Assembly (NCBI GenBank): GCA_964596165.1
Contig: CAZQTW010000100.1
Coordinates: 1 to 16,133 of the forward strand
DNA length: 16,133 bases
Origin: CAYUQT01 sp964596165
GTDB taxonomy: Bacteria > Planctomycetota > Phycisphaerae > UBA1845 > JAFGLZ01
Direction of reading: 5' to 3'
The notes below the pieces were generated by a model, which was not told the DNA's origin, ran no database searches, and worked only from the letters and a program-made list of their open reading frames with translations. Position numbers and translations under genes: made by a program. Positions 8,120 through 15,218 of this stretch are shown piece after piece; the stretch's first letter is position 1; each line of letters opens with the position of its first letter.

Positions 8120-9457
8120 GTGCGAGCCTTGCGTCAGTCGGTGGCGGTGTACGGTTCCGGAGCGGAAGGGGGTCTGTTGGCTCTCGCGGTCATTGCATGC
8201 CTTGTGCCGCTGGCGGGATGTCTCCACAGGCCCATCTTCATGCCTCCTCCCACCGAGGCGAAGGACTATGACCGGCCGCTGCCGCCGGGTCAATTGGCGT
8301 TGCGCAAGATCACCGATCCCAACGACATCCCGGACTTCTCCGGGGCGATGGGCGACGTGGAGGCCCTCAAGCGGGCCATTCGGTTCAGCTTGAATTACAT
8401 GGCCAAGCCGTCAAGCAGAGACTTCTATCCGTATGGCGAGATCACCCATGCGCATGCCGTCGCCAGCCTGAAAGATTTCCTCGCCATGTTGGAGTCGGGT
8501 GTGACAAGCGGCGAGGAACTCAATCGCCGAATCCGGGAACAATTCGACGTGTGGATTTCGGTCGGCTGCGACGACAAAGGGACGGTCCTGTACACCGGCT
8601 ACTACTGCCCGATCTTCGACGCAAGCATGACGCGGACCGAGCGATTCAAGTGGCCGCTCTACAAGAGGCCCGCCGACCTCGTCAGCGATCCGAGGACCGG
8701 CAAGATCCTCGGGCGAAAGATGCCCGACGGCAGCACGGTTCCCTACCCGACGCGTCAAGAGATTGAGCAGAGCGGAATGCTGAGGGGACAAGAGCTGTGT
8801 TGGCTCTCCGATCGGTTTGAGGCCTACGTGGTCACGGTCCAGGGATCGGCCAAGTTGCGAATGCCGGACGGGAGCATCTTTGAGATCGGTTACGCGGGCA
8901 ACAACGGTCATGAGTACAAGTCAGTCGGCCGTGCCCTGGTTCAGGACAAGGTCCTCAGCAAGGGCGACCTGTCGCTTCAGGGCATGATCGCTTACTTCAA
9001 GGCGAATCCACAGCAGATGGACTACTACCTTTGGAAGAACCCGCGCTACGTGTTCTTCCAGCCTAGGACCGGCGGACCCTACGGCAGTCTGAACGAGCCG
9101 GTCACGCCGTGGCGGTCGATTGCGACGGACAAGGATGTGTTCCCACGGGCAAACGTGGCGTTTATCGTCGCGGACGACTTCCCGTTGCCGGGGCGCGGAC
9201 TTGAGTTGGGCAACTACCGTGCATTTGCCTGCGATCAGGACACGGGCGGTGCGATCCGTGCCGCCGGCCGGTGCGACGTGTTCATGGGAGTGGGCGATGC
9301 CGCGGGGAACCTGGCCGGGCGGATCTACTCGGAAGGCAAGCTCTACTACCTGTTCACCAAGAAGGTGCCGCCGCCGACGGCCCCGCCGGATGTCAAGCGG
9401 CAAGAGCCCGCGCCGAAAACGTCCGGTACGACGCCGAAGAAGAGCGGCGAGACGTGA
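8120..9457 (+). CDS. mltA: MltA/3D-domain lytic murein transglycosylase, lipoprotein
   Basis: Peptidoglycan lytic transglycosylase that cleaves the MurNAc-GlcNAc bond, forming 1,6-anhydro ends, predicted to be lipid-anchored in the envelope. GTG at 8120 is chosen because GGAGG (8108-8112) sits seven bases before it; an upstream GTG at 8078 has none. The 445-residue product has a hydrophobic signal ending in the lipobox LAGC (Cys34). The MltA barrel includes LYTGYYCPIF and QGSAKLRMPDG. The C-terminal 3D domain carries the conserved aspartates in QDTGGAI (Asp374), RCDVFMGVG (Asp386) and GDAAG (Asp393). The tail after about 415 is Pro/Lys-rich and low complexity. Its presence fits the evidence that planctomycetes make peptidoglycan. 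The preceding small-protein gene ends 80 nt upstream, so co-transcription is possible. Confidence 0.9.
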   Translation: MRALRQSVAVYGSGAEGGLLALAVIACLVPLAGCLHRPIFMPPPTEAKDYDRPLPPGQLALRKITDPNDIPDFSGAMGDVEALKRAIRFSLNYMAKPSSRDFYPYGEITHAHAVASLKDFLAMLESGVTSGEELNRRIREQFDVWISVGCDDKGTVLYTGYYCPIFDASMTRTERFKWPLYKRPADLVSDPRTGKILGRKMPDGSTVPYPTRQEIEQSGMLRGQELCWLSDRFEAYVVTVQGSAKLRMPDGSIFEIGYAGNNGHEYKSVGRALVQDKVLSKGDLSLQGMIAYFKANPQQMDYYLWKNPRYVFFQPRTGGPYGSLNEPVTPWRSIATDKDVFPRANVAFIVADDFPLPGRGLELGNYRAFACDQDTGGAIRAAGRCDVFMGVGDAAGNLAGRIYSEGKLYYLFTKKVPPPTAPPDVKRQEPAPKTSGTTPKKSGET

Positions 9458-9481
9458 TGAGAGGAACTCACGGACAACCCT

Positions 9482-9504
9482 ATGTCCTTTGGGAATAAGG
9501 ACAT
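9482..9504. terminator. Inverted repeat after mltA, possible terminator
   Basis: ATGTCCTT (9482-9489) and AAGGACAT (9497-9504) are perfect 8-bp complements around a 7-nt loop, 24 nt after the mltA stop. No uridine run follows, so intrinsic termination is doubtful; RNA stabilisation is an alternative. Confidence 0.3.
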
Positions 9505-9588
9505 GAGTCCTGATTTCTCCTTCGCCTGCTGGAATCGGTCCGACGGTGAGGCTACAGTATAACGGTTGGCGTATATGAGGAACCGCCT

Positions 9589-9600
9589 AACCGCGCGGTT
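9589..9600. promoter_or_regulatory. Perfect 12-bp palindrome upstream of the anchored secreted protein
   Basis: AACCGCGCGGTT is a perfect palindrome, with another AACCGC just before it (9581-9586). A TATAAC resembling a -10 lies at 9558-9563, though no good -35 is seen. The palindrome is 84 bp before the ATG at 9685, where a repressor could block transcription. It is operator-like only by shape and position. Confidence 0.3.
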
Positions 9601-9684
9601 TGAGTGTTGACGTTTGTCTCGAGCCGGCTCAGGTTCATTTCTCCCCGGCGGCCTCAGCGAATCGACAGGACAGGAGTGAACCCT

Positions 9685-10800
9685 ATGCATCGGAACCACG
9701 TGTCGTGGGGCTTGCGCCGTGCTTTATCCCTTGCCCTGGGGCTTGTGTGTGCGGCTTCGGCTCGAGCGGAACTCATCGGCTTCTCCGCATCCTGCGAGAG
9801 CAGTGTTATCGAGACGTGGAACGGCGAGCCGGGGTGGACGTCGTCGCAAACCGATCGCTATCCCGAGACCGTCTCTTCGCTTCCCATGGTGACGGAAGCG
9901 AACGTCGTCCGCACGGAAAAGGATACCTTCAAAGGTATCGGCCTGAGCTACAGTGAGTTCAAGGACCCCAACACCAAGACCGGAGGAATCCCGGCCGAGC
10001 TGAACATCGATGCGGCCACCTACTCGAAGTGGGTCGGCGTGGGCTACGAGGCTACGGGTACGGTTGTCGAAACGCGCACCGTCCGATTCACGACGGCGCA
10101 GACGCAGATGCCGGAAGGCGAAGAGGTCGAGCTTGTCAGCACCTTCTTCATGCGAGGTCTCTTGGTGGTACTCGCGGAACGTACCGATATGGATCTCACC
10201 GGCCTGACGGCGACGGTGGAGGCCGGCGTCACACACACCCGGCCGGGACGCGCGGAAGAAGTGGTGATGCAGGCAACCTACGAACTGCTCGGTCAGGCCA
10301 ACGGCGCCGTGAAACTGATCACCAGCGGAAATGCCGACCCGAACGGCGTCGTCGACCTGAATCTGGGTGCGGTGAGCGATCAGTTGAAGCGGATCCATGC
10401 GACGTTCTTGCCCACCCTGCCCATCTACTATCGTTACACGGCGAAAGTGGGTGAGGCGTCGGAACTCAAGGCCCGGCTCCACGTGAAGCTCATGAGCTTG
10501 CCGGGCGGTACCGGAGCGGCGGCCGCGTTCGGCATGCCGGGGCATACCTTGGGACGTGCGATCGACGCGGCATTCAGCACGACGATCGCCACGAATGTAG
10601 TCAACGCGATCAATGCGGCGGTCGCCGTTCTGCCGTCGCCGCGAATCGATGACTTGGTCCCGCCGGGTAGTATGCCGACCGGCGGTTTCTTCTCCTGGTT
10701 TACCCGGCTGTGCGGCGGCCTGGGCGCGGAAAGCATCATCGGCATGTGCCTGTTCGTCGGCTGGACAGGTCTGCGAAGCAGAAAACGATGGCGTGGCTGA
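9685..10800 (+). CDS. Secreted protein with C-terminal membrane anchor and basic tail
   Basis: A 371-residue predicted exported protein of no family I recognise. The ATG at 9685 follows AGGAG (9672-9676) by eight bases. The signal peptide has a basic start, a hydrophobic core and the cleavage-type motif ARA before Glu29. The mature region is rich in beta-forming Thr/Val/Glu stretches. Near 325-340 come SPRIDDLVPPGSMPTGGFF, then a single hydrophobic helix (LGAESIIGMCLFVGW) and the basic end RSRKRWRG. This tripartite tail resembles the PEP-CTERM/exosortase style of sorting signals, but the canonical PEP motif is absent and no exosortase is in the window. Simple tail anchoring to the membrane is the alternative. 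Function unknown. Confidence 0.7.
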   Translation: MHRNHVSWGLRRALSLALGLVCAASARAELIGFSASCESSVIETWNGEPGWTSSQTDRYPETVSSLPMVTEANVVRTEKDTFKGIGLSYSEFKDPNTKTGGIPAELNIDAATYSKWVGVGYEATGTVVETRTVRFTTAQTQMPEGEEVELVSTFFMRGLLVVLAERTDMDLTGLTATVEAGVTHTRPGRAEEVVMQATYELLGQANGAVKLITSGNADPNGVVDLNLGAVSDQLKRIHATFLPTLPIYYRYTAKVGEASELKARLHVKLMSLPGGTGAAAAFGMPGHTLGRAIDAAFSTTIATNVVNAINAAVAVLPSPRIDDLVPPGSMPTGGFFSWFTRLCGGLGAESIIGMCLFVGWTGLRSRKRWRG

Positions 10801-11013
10801 CGTGAGTCGAGTGAGGCGATCCTCGCCATGGCGGTCGTGTTGTTGGGGGCCTTCCGCATGCCGTCCGTCGCCCGGCGGCCGTGTCGGACGACCTATCCGG
10901 TCTTCTGATCCCGATCGGCGCGTCCCGAATCCGGACTCTTCCTGCGGCGCCTGCGCGCGACTATTGCGGACCGGCAAGCCGTCGTGTATTTGGAGACCCG
11001 GGATAGGCGCGCC

Positions 11014-12048
11014 ATGACACCACGTGAGCGAGTGAAAGCGGCCGTCGAGTTCCGTCCGGTGGATAGGATCCCGCTTCAGATTCATCCGTCTCCCGGCGGC
11101 CTCTACGAACATGGCCAAAAGTTGCTCGATCTGATGCGCGAATGCGGGCACGATTTCGGCGACGCCGCCGATTTCAAAATGCCGGATCCGCCCGCGCCCG
11201 AGGACTTCGATCCCGATGGGCGATACCACGCAATCAAGACCGATCCTTGGGGCACCACCTGGGAGTATCGCCTCTTCGGCGTGTGGGGGCATCCGATCGC
11301 CTGGCCGCTGAATGACCTGAGCCGGCTTGACGACTACCGCGCGCCGGACCCGCCGGCGTGCGAGGGTCCTGAGTTTGAAAAGGCGAGAGCGAGCGCCACG
11401 ATTCATCGCCGAACCTACTACCTTCTGGGCGGCTGGGGCTCCTTGTTCGAGCCTCTCCACTCGGTGCGACGATTCGAGGACGTCCTGATGGACATCGCTC
11501 TGGATACGCCCGAGATCCACCGCATCGAGGACCTGATCGTCGAGCATGCCCGTGGGATCGTGCGTCATGCGCTTGCGCTCGACGTCGACGCCGTCATGTT
11601 CGGCGACGACTACGGGACGCGGTCGGGTCCGATCCTGTCGCCGCACACCTGGCGGCACTTCTTCAAGCCACGGTACAAGGACCTGTTCGCCCCGATTCTG
11701 GCGGCGGGCAAGCGCGTGTTCTTCCACTCGTGCGGGCAGGTGGGCGCGTTTCTGGACGACCTTCGCGATCTGGGTGTTTGCGCGATCTGGCCGCAGCTTA
11801 CCTCATTCGACACAGCCGAACTCGCCAAACGATGCCGCGATCTCGGGCTGGCCGTCCAGATTCACCCCGACCGCGGCGACCTGATGCAGCGATGCCGGCC
11901 GCAGGAGGTGCGAGACCACGTGCGGCGGTTGATCGACACGTTCGATACGCCCTCGGGCGGATCGTGGCTGTACATCGAGATCGATCCGGGCTTCCCATTC
12001 GCGAACGTCGAGGCCTTGTTCGAGGTGGCCGCGGAACTGCGGCGGTAG
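11014..12048 (+). CDS. Uroporphyrinogen decarboxylase-superfamily (methyltransferase-like) protein
   Basis: A 344-residue TIM-barrel protein of the UroD/MtaA/CmuA superfamily. It starts MTPRERVKAAVEFRPVDRIP, continues with FGDDYGTRSGPILSP (about 196-210) followed by a K-P-R-Y-K-D-L-F segment, and has HSCGQVGAFLDDL at 238-250. HxC(G) (His238, Cys240) is the zinc-type motif of cobamide-dependent methyltransferases. The N-terminal arginine signature of true HemE (RQAGRY) is absent, so it is probably not the haem enzyme. A methyltransferase or O-demethylation role is possible; the substrate is unknown. ATG 11014 is chosen over GTG 10984 because it starts at the family N-terminus and the GTG lacks a ribosome-binding site. 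The preceding 213 bp hold no clear gene. thpR follows after 30 bp, probably in one transcript. Confidence 0.8.
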   Translation: MTPRERVKAAVEFRPVDRIPLQIHPSPGGLYEHGQKLLDLMRECGHDFGDAADFKMPDPPAPEDFDPDGRYHAIKTDPWGTTWEYRLFGVWGHPIAWPLNDLSRLDDYRAPDPPACEGPEFEKARASATIHRRTYYLLGGWGSLFEPLHSVRRFEDVLMDIALDTPEIHRIEDLIVEHARGIVRHALALDVDAVMFGDDYGTRSGPILSPHTWRHFFKPRYKDLFAPILAAGKRVFFHSCGQVGAFLDDLRDLGVCAIWPQLTSFDTAELAKRCRDLGLAVQIHPDRGDLMQRCRPQEVRDHVRRLIDTFDTPSGGSWLYIEIDPGFPFANVEALFEVAAELRR

Positions 12049-12078
12049 ATACGGGGAATCCTGCGAGGAGCTGCCGAC

Positions 12079-12642
12079 ATGCGGTGTTTCGTGGCCATTG
12101 AGTTGTCGCCGGAAGTTCACCGTCAGTTGGCCGCTCTTCAGCAGCGACTTGCGAGCAGTACCCGGGGTGTCCGGTGGGTCGCCTCCGAGGGCATCCACCT
12201 GACAATCAAGTTCCTCGGCGAGGTGCCCGATCGCCGGATCCCGGAGATCTGCCGGGCCGTGAACGAAGCGGCCGGTCGGTCTCAGCCCTTCGAGTTCGTC
12301 GTGAGGTCGACGGGATGCTTTCCGCCGCACGGCGGCGTTCGGGTTGTGTGGGTCGGCCTTGATGAACCCACGGGTCGGCTGGCCGCCTGTCAACAGTCTT
12401 GTGAGGACGCCTTTTTCCAGCTCGGCTTCGCCCGCGAGAACCGACCCTTCGTACCGCACCTGACATTGGGCCGAGTAAAGGACCCGCACCAGGCAAGGGG
12501 GCTGCGCCAGACGATCACCTCATGCGCCAACTTCGAGGCGGGTACTGTCTCCGCCCGTGAATTGGTCCTGTTTGAGTCTCGCCTGAGTCCTCACGGTTCA
12601 ACGTACGTACCGGTATCCCGGGCAGTCTTCGGTGGTGGCTAA
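12079..12642 (+). CDS. thpR: RNA 2',3'-cyclic phosphodiesterase (2H family)
   Basis: A 187-residue two-histidine (2H, LigT-like) phosphoesterase that opens 2',3'-cyclic phosphates on RNA ends, acting in the cytoplasm. It has both catalytic HxT motifs: HLTIKFLG (His40, Thr42) and HLTLGR (His127, Thr129), symmetric as in the family, with normal length. The N-terminus MRCFVAIELSPEVHRQL is typical of ThpR. The ATG at 12079 has GAGGAG at 12065-12070. Its 30-bp distance from the upstream UroD-like stop suggests translation from a shared mRNA. The name reflects family membership; the natural substrate in vivo is poorly defined for this family. Confidence 0.92.
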   Translation: MRCFVAIELSPEVHRQLAALQQRLASSTRGVRWVASEGIHLTIKFLGEVPDRRIPEICRAVNEAAGRSQPFEFVVRSTGCFPPHGGVRVVWVGLDEPTGRLAACQQSCEDAFFQLGFARENRPFVPHLTLGRVKDPHQARGLRQTITSCANFEAGTVSARELVLFESRLSPHGSTYVPVSRAVFGGG

Positions 12643-12733
12643 GGCTTACCGAGGAGGGAAGAGCGGCTTTCAAAACCTGTTGTCGGTGCCCGACCCTGCG
12701 TCTGTGGCCGAAGAGGGGGGTGCACCAATGGTT

Positions 12734-12762
12734 TTGGCATTGCCGGACGGGAACGCTACAAT
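12734..12762 (+). promoter_or_regulatory. Strong sigma-70-type promoter for the RNase HII-like gene
   Basis: TTGGCA (12734-12739) and TACAAT (12757-12762) are separated by exactly 17 bp, each matching consensus at five of six positions. The predicted transcription start near 12769 lies downstream of an in-frame ATG at 12728. That ATG has a good purine-rich leader but would be missing from this transcript. This supports GTG 12818 as the translation start. Confidence 0.55.
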
Positions 12763-12817
12763 ACTCTGCTGTGCCAGTGCAATCGTCCACCCCGACGGAA
12801 TCGGTGGGGATGGCGTT

Positions 12818-13777
12818 GTGATCATTGCCGGTATGGATGAGGCCGGGTACGGCCCGTTGCTCGGGCCTTTGGTCGTCTCGGCGACGGTCTTCGAAATTCC
12901 CGATGATCGGGCGGACGAGTGCCTGTGGGACGTCCTCCGCGACAGCGTCACACGAACGGTTCGCAAACGCGACCCGCGCCTGCCCATTGCGGACAGCAAG
13001 AAGCTCTTCACACGCGGCCAGGGATTCCACCATCTCGAGCGAGGCGCCTTATGTGCGCTGGCGATGGCCGGTGTTCAACCGAAGACCTTTGAGCAGCTTC
13101 TGGGTAGCCTGGCCCCGGATGTGCCGGGCGCGGCCCGTTCCTACCCTTGGTATCAGACGTTGGATATCCCGATACCCGTCGAATGCACGAGCGCGGAATT
13201 GGGAATGCAGTGCAACGCGCTTCGTCATAGTCTGTCTGCGTGCGGGGGGCGATTCGTCGGCGCGCTGTGCGAGCCCCTCCTGGAAGGCCACTACAATCGC
13301 CTGGTGGAAAAGACCCGGAACAAGTCGGTGGTTCTGTTGGGCCTTACCCTGCGATTGATCCGGCGCGTGACCTCCCAGCATCCCGATCAGCCCATTCGGT
13401 TCTACATCGACCGGCAGGGCGGTCGAACGAACTACTCCAAATGGCTGATGACCAGTTTTGAGGACTTTAGCCTCAAGATCATCGAGGAGTCGGACGATCG
13501 CAGCGCCTATCAGATGGTTCGCCGGCCCGCGGAATGGCGCGTGGAGTTTGCCAAGTCGGGTGAGAAACACTACTTGCCCGTTGCGCTGGCCAGCATGTTC
13601 AGCAAGTACATCCGCGAGCTGTTCATGGGGTGCTTCAATCGGTACTGGTGCGGACAGATCGCCGATCTGAAACCCACGGCCGGGTACTACACGGACGGCA
13701 TGCGATTCCTGTCCGACATCCAACCTCACATCGAACGGCTCGGCGTTGACCGATCAATTCTGATACGCCAACTCTAG
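12818..13777 (+). CDS. Divergent RNase HII-like (RNase H fold) protein
   Basis: A 319-residue protein with RNase HII-type active-site motifs: GMDEAGYGPLLGPLVV (5-20; Asp7, Glu8), ADSKKL (58-63), FYIDRQGG (195-202; Asp198) and GEKHYLPVALASMFSKYIRE (248-267). The last lines up with the RNase HII segment GD-x9-AASI-x2-K-x2-RD, with Glu249 where the usual Asp sits. RNase HII removes ribonucleotides from DNA and RNA:DNA hybrids; this protein probably does something related, but it is about 100 residues longer, mostly between DSKKL and FYID (64-194). GTG at 12818 is preferred because of the promoter just upstream, GGGGA before it and a family-like N-terminus. ATG 12728 and ATG 12833 are alternatives. 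I would not name it rnhB. Confidence is for the fold and family. Confidence 0.75.
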   Translation: MIIAGMDEAGYGPLLGPLVVSATVFEIPDDRADECLWDVLRDSVTRTVRKRDPRLPIADSKKLFTRGQGFHHLERGALCALAMAGVQPKTFEQLLGSLAPDVPGAARSYPWYQTLDIPIPVECTSAELGMQCNALRHSLSACGGRFVGALCEPLLEGHYNRLVEKTRNKSVVLLGLTLRLIRRVTSQHPDQPIRFYIDRQGGRTNYSKWLMTSFEDFSLKIIEESDDRSAYQMVRRPAEWRVEFAKSGEKHYLPVALASMFSKYIRELFMGCFNRYWCGQIADLKPTAGYYTDGMRFLSDIQPHIERLGVDRSILIRQL

Positions 13778-13822
13778 TTCTCGGAGGAAGAAGGGGGACG
13801 CAGCTCATATCGAAAGCGAGAG

Positions 13823-15211
13823 ATGATGGTTGCTGCATGTCACGATCGGGTGAACGAGCACGACAACAAGCTGACGGGCGTTTGGAGCGCGGGCGTTTCG
13901 CCCGCCCAATGGGTTTCGTTCGAGTACGACGCGTTGGGCCGCCGGGTCAAGAAGACCGACTGGTCGCTGCTCACGACGGGCGACCCCGTAAGGTATTACC
14001 TCTCGTCGGGCCAAAACGAGGTGGCCGAGTACAACGGCCAGGGGCAACGGGTGCGGTACTACGTCCACGGCCCGACGTACATCGACGAACGCGTGGTCAT
14101 GCACAACGATCCGGTGGGCGGGGGCGCGCCCACGACCGGCTCGGACTACATCTACCTCTTAAAAGACCTGTACACGGTGGCCGGTCTGGCGGATGAGCGT
14201 GGCTGGCCGGTGGAGCGGTACGACTACGACGCGTACGGGAAGGTCCACATGAACCGCTGCGCGGTTCTACCGCGGGCGGCCGACTTCGATGGTGATGGTG
14301 ATGTCGATCAGAACGATCTGACCGTGCTCCTCGACGCCTACGGAGGTTCCGGCCAGGCACCCAACGGTCCGCGCGGTTGGCGTGCGGACCTGGATGGCGA
14401 TGGCGACGTGGACGGCAGCGACTATGTCCTGTTCGCCGATGCGTACAACGGCGCGGGAAATCCCCCGCGTCCTCCGAGCCCGACCGTCTCGGTCGGGTCA
14501 ATGGGTCTGACAACCAGTTCCATGGTCGTCAGTCGCGTCGGCAACCCGTTCTTCTTCACCGGCCGCCGGCTGGACGTCTTGGACAAGCAAGACGCCGGCA
14601 CGCCGCACCACTTCACCGATGATTACGCGGGATTGCAGGTCTATGACTACCGAGCACGGATAATGGACCCGGTGTTGGGGAGGTTCTCGCAGAGGGATCC
14701 GTACGGGCTCGGGGGGCGCACACCAACGGATGATGAGGAAATCGAATTGGATTGGGTTGTCACAGCCGAGGACACAGCGGCCGTTGAGCTTGACGACGCG
14801 ATAAGCGGCGAGGTAAACCTTGTGCCTCAACGAGAGCGTCCCAAGCACCTGCGCAACGCTCTCATCCCCCGAAGACTTAGGGACAAGGACCGATGTGTCC
14901 TGCAGTATGTCACTGGGATGGGGCTCTACGAGTATGCCGCCAGCAATCCCGTCGCCCTGACGGACCCCCAGGGGCAGAACCCCCTCTTGCAAAAGCTCGT
15001 GGAATATGCCCTGAGGTATGGAAGGGCGCTGGCGACCAAGGCCTGGGGGACATGCAAGAATATCCGTTGCACAGCGGGGATCCATCGCCCACACCATGGC
15101 AAGGGATGGCACATCCAGGTGAACTGTTGGCTGAAGGGCGTGAAGGGTTCGGGGAAGACGATCGTCTCGATTCCCATACCGGACTGGATAATACGCAAGA
15201 TCGGATGGTGA
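13823..15211 (+). CDS. RHS core fragment with embedded dockerin and C-terminal toxin-like tip
   Basis: A 462-residue RHS/YD-repeat protein lacking signal peptide and long N-terminal repeat region. In order: FEYDALGRRVKKTD (YD repeat, about 33-46); the conserved block YLSSGQNEVAEYN to DAYGKV (about 59-147); two dockerin-type calcium loops, DFDGDGDVDQND (154-165) and DLDGDGDVDGSD (189-200); the RHS core GNPFFFTGRRLD (about 239-250) and DPVLGRFSQRDPYGL (282-296); an unusual insert of about 70 residues; YEYAASNPVALTDPQG (369-384); then a variable C-terminus of 78 residues. RHS shells normally enclose such tips, which are often toxins. The tip contains HRPHHGKGWHIQ and no family I can name. The ATG at 13823 has no well-placed ribosome-binding site, so this may be a displaced cassette or 5'-truncated gene. 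The gene upstream ends only 45 bp away. Confidence 0.75.
   Translation: MMVAACHDRVNEHDNKLTGVWSAGVSPAQWVSFEYDALGRRVKKTDWSLLTTGDPVRYYLSSGQNEVAEYNGQGQRVRYYVHGPTYIDERVVMHNDPVGGGAPTTGSDYIYLLKDLYTVAGLADERGWPVERYDYDAYGKVHMNRCAVLPRAADFDGDGDVDQNDLTVLLDAYGGSGQAPNGPRGWRADLDGDGDVDGSDYVLFADAYNGAGNPPRPPSPTVSVGSMGLTTSSMVVSRVGNPFFFTGRRLDVLDKQDAGTPHHFTDDYAGLQVYDYRARIMDPVLGRFSQRDPYGLGGRTPTDDEEIELDWVVTAEDTAAVELDDAISGEVNLVPQRERPKHLRNALIPRRLRDKDRCVLQYVTGMGLYEYAASNPVALTDPQGQNPLLQKLVEYALRYGRALATKAWGTCKNIRCTAGIHRPHHGKGWHIQVNCWLKGVKGSGKTIVSIPIPDWIIRKIGW
13889..13905. repeat. REP-like palindrome inside the RHS reading frame
   Basis: GCGGGCG (13889-13895) and CGCCCGC (13899-13905) form a perfect 7-bp stem around TTT. 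It is translated in frame as part of WSAGVSPAQW, just before the YD repeat FEYDALGRR. GC-rich palindromes of this form, coding AGVSPA-like peptides, recur in planctomycete genomes in my recollection, so it may be a small dispersed element inserted in the gene. It is absent from the second cassette. Confidence 0.4.
13997..14222 (+). repeat. RHS duplicated block, copy 1
   Basis: This block is repeated at 15908-16133 with an offset of 1911 bp. By eye I count six differences in 226 bp. All are synonymous in the RHS frame (for example CGG/CGC, GTG/GTT, TAC/TAT, GTC/GTG), so the encoded peptides are identical. The second copy reaches the window edge, so the full length of the duplication is unknown. 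Confidence 0.92.
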
Positions 15212-15218
15212 GGACACC

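Noticed and set aside
10801..11013. Possible short gene between the anchored protein and the UroD-like gene
   Set aside because: The frames are short, lack a good start and ribosome-binding site, and show no recognisable motif.
9724..11727. Long minus-strand open frame of 667 codons
   Set aside because: It spans two recognised plus-strand genes and their gap, with no recognisable domain; a GC-rich antisense shadow.
11014..12048. Naming the UroD-superfamily gene hemE
   Set aside because: The RQAGRY-type N-terminal signature of true uroporphyrinogen decarboxylase is missing and an HxC zinc-type motif is present.
14282..14417. Dockerin loops as evidence of a cellulosome
   Set aside because: No cohesin or scaffoldin gene is in the window, and planctomycete RHS proteins can carry dockerin repeats without a cellulosome.
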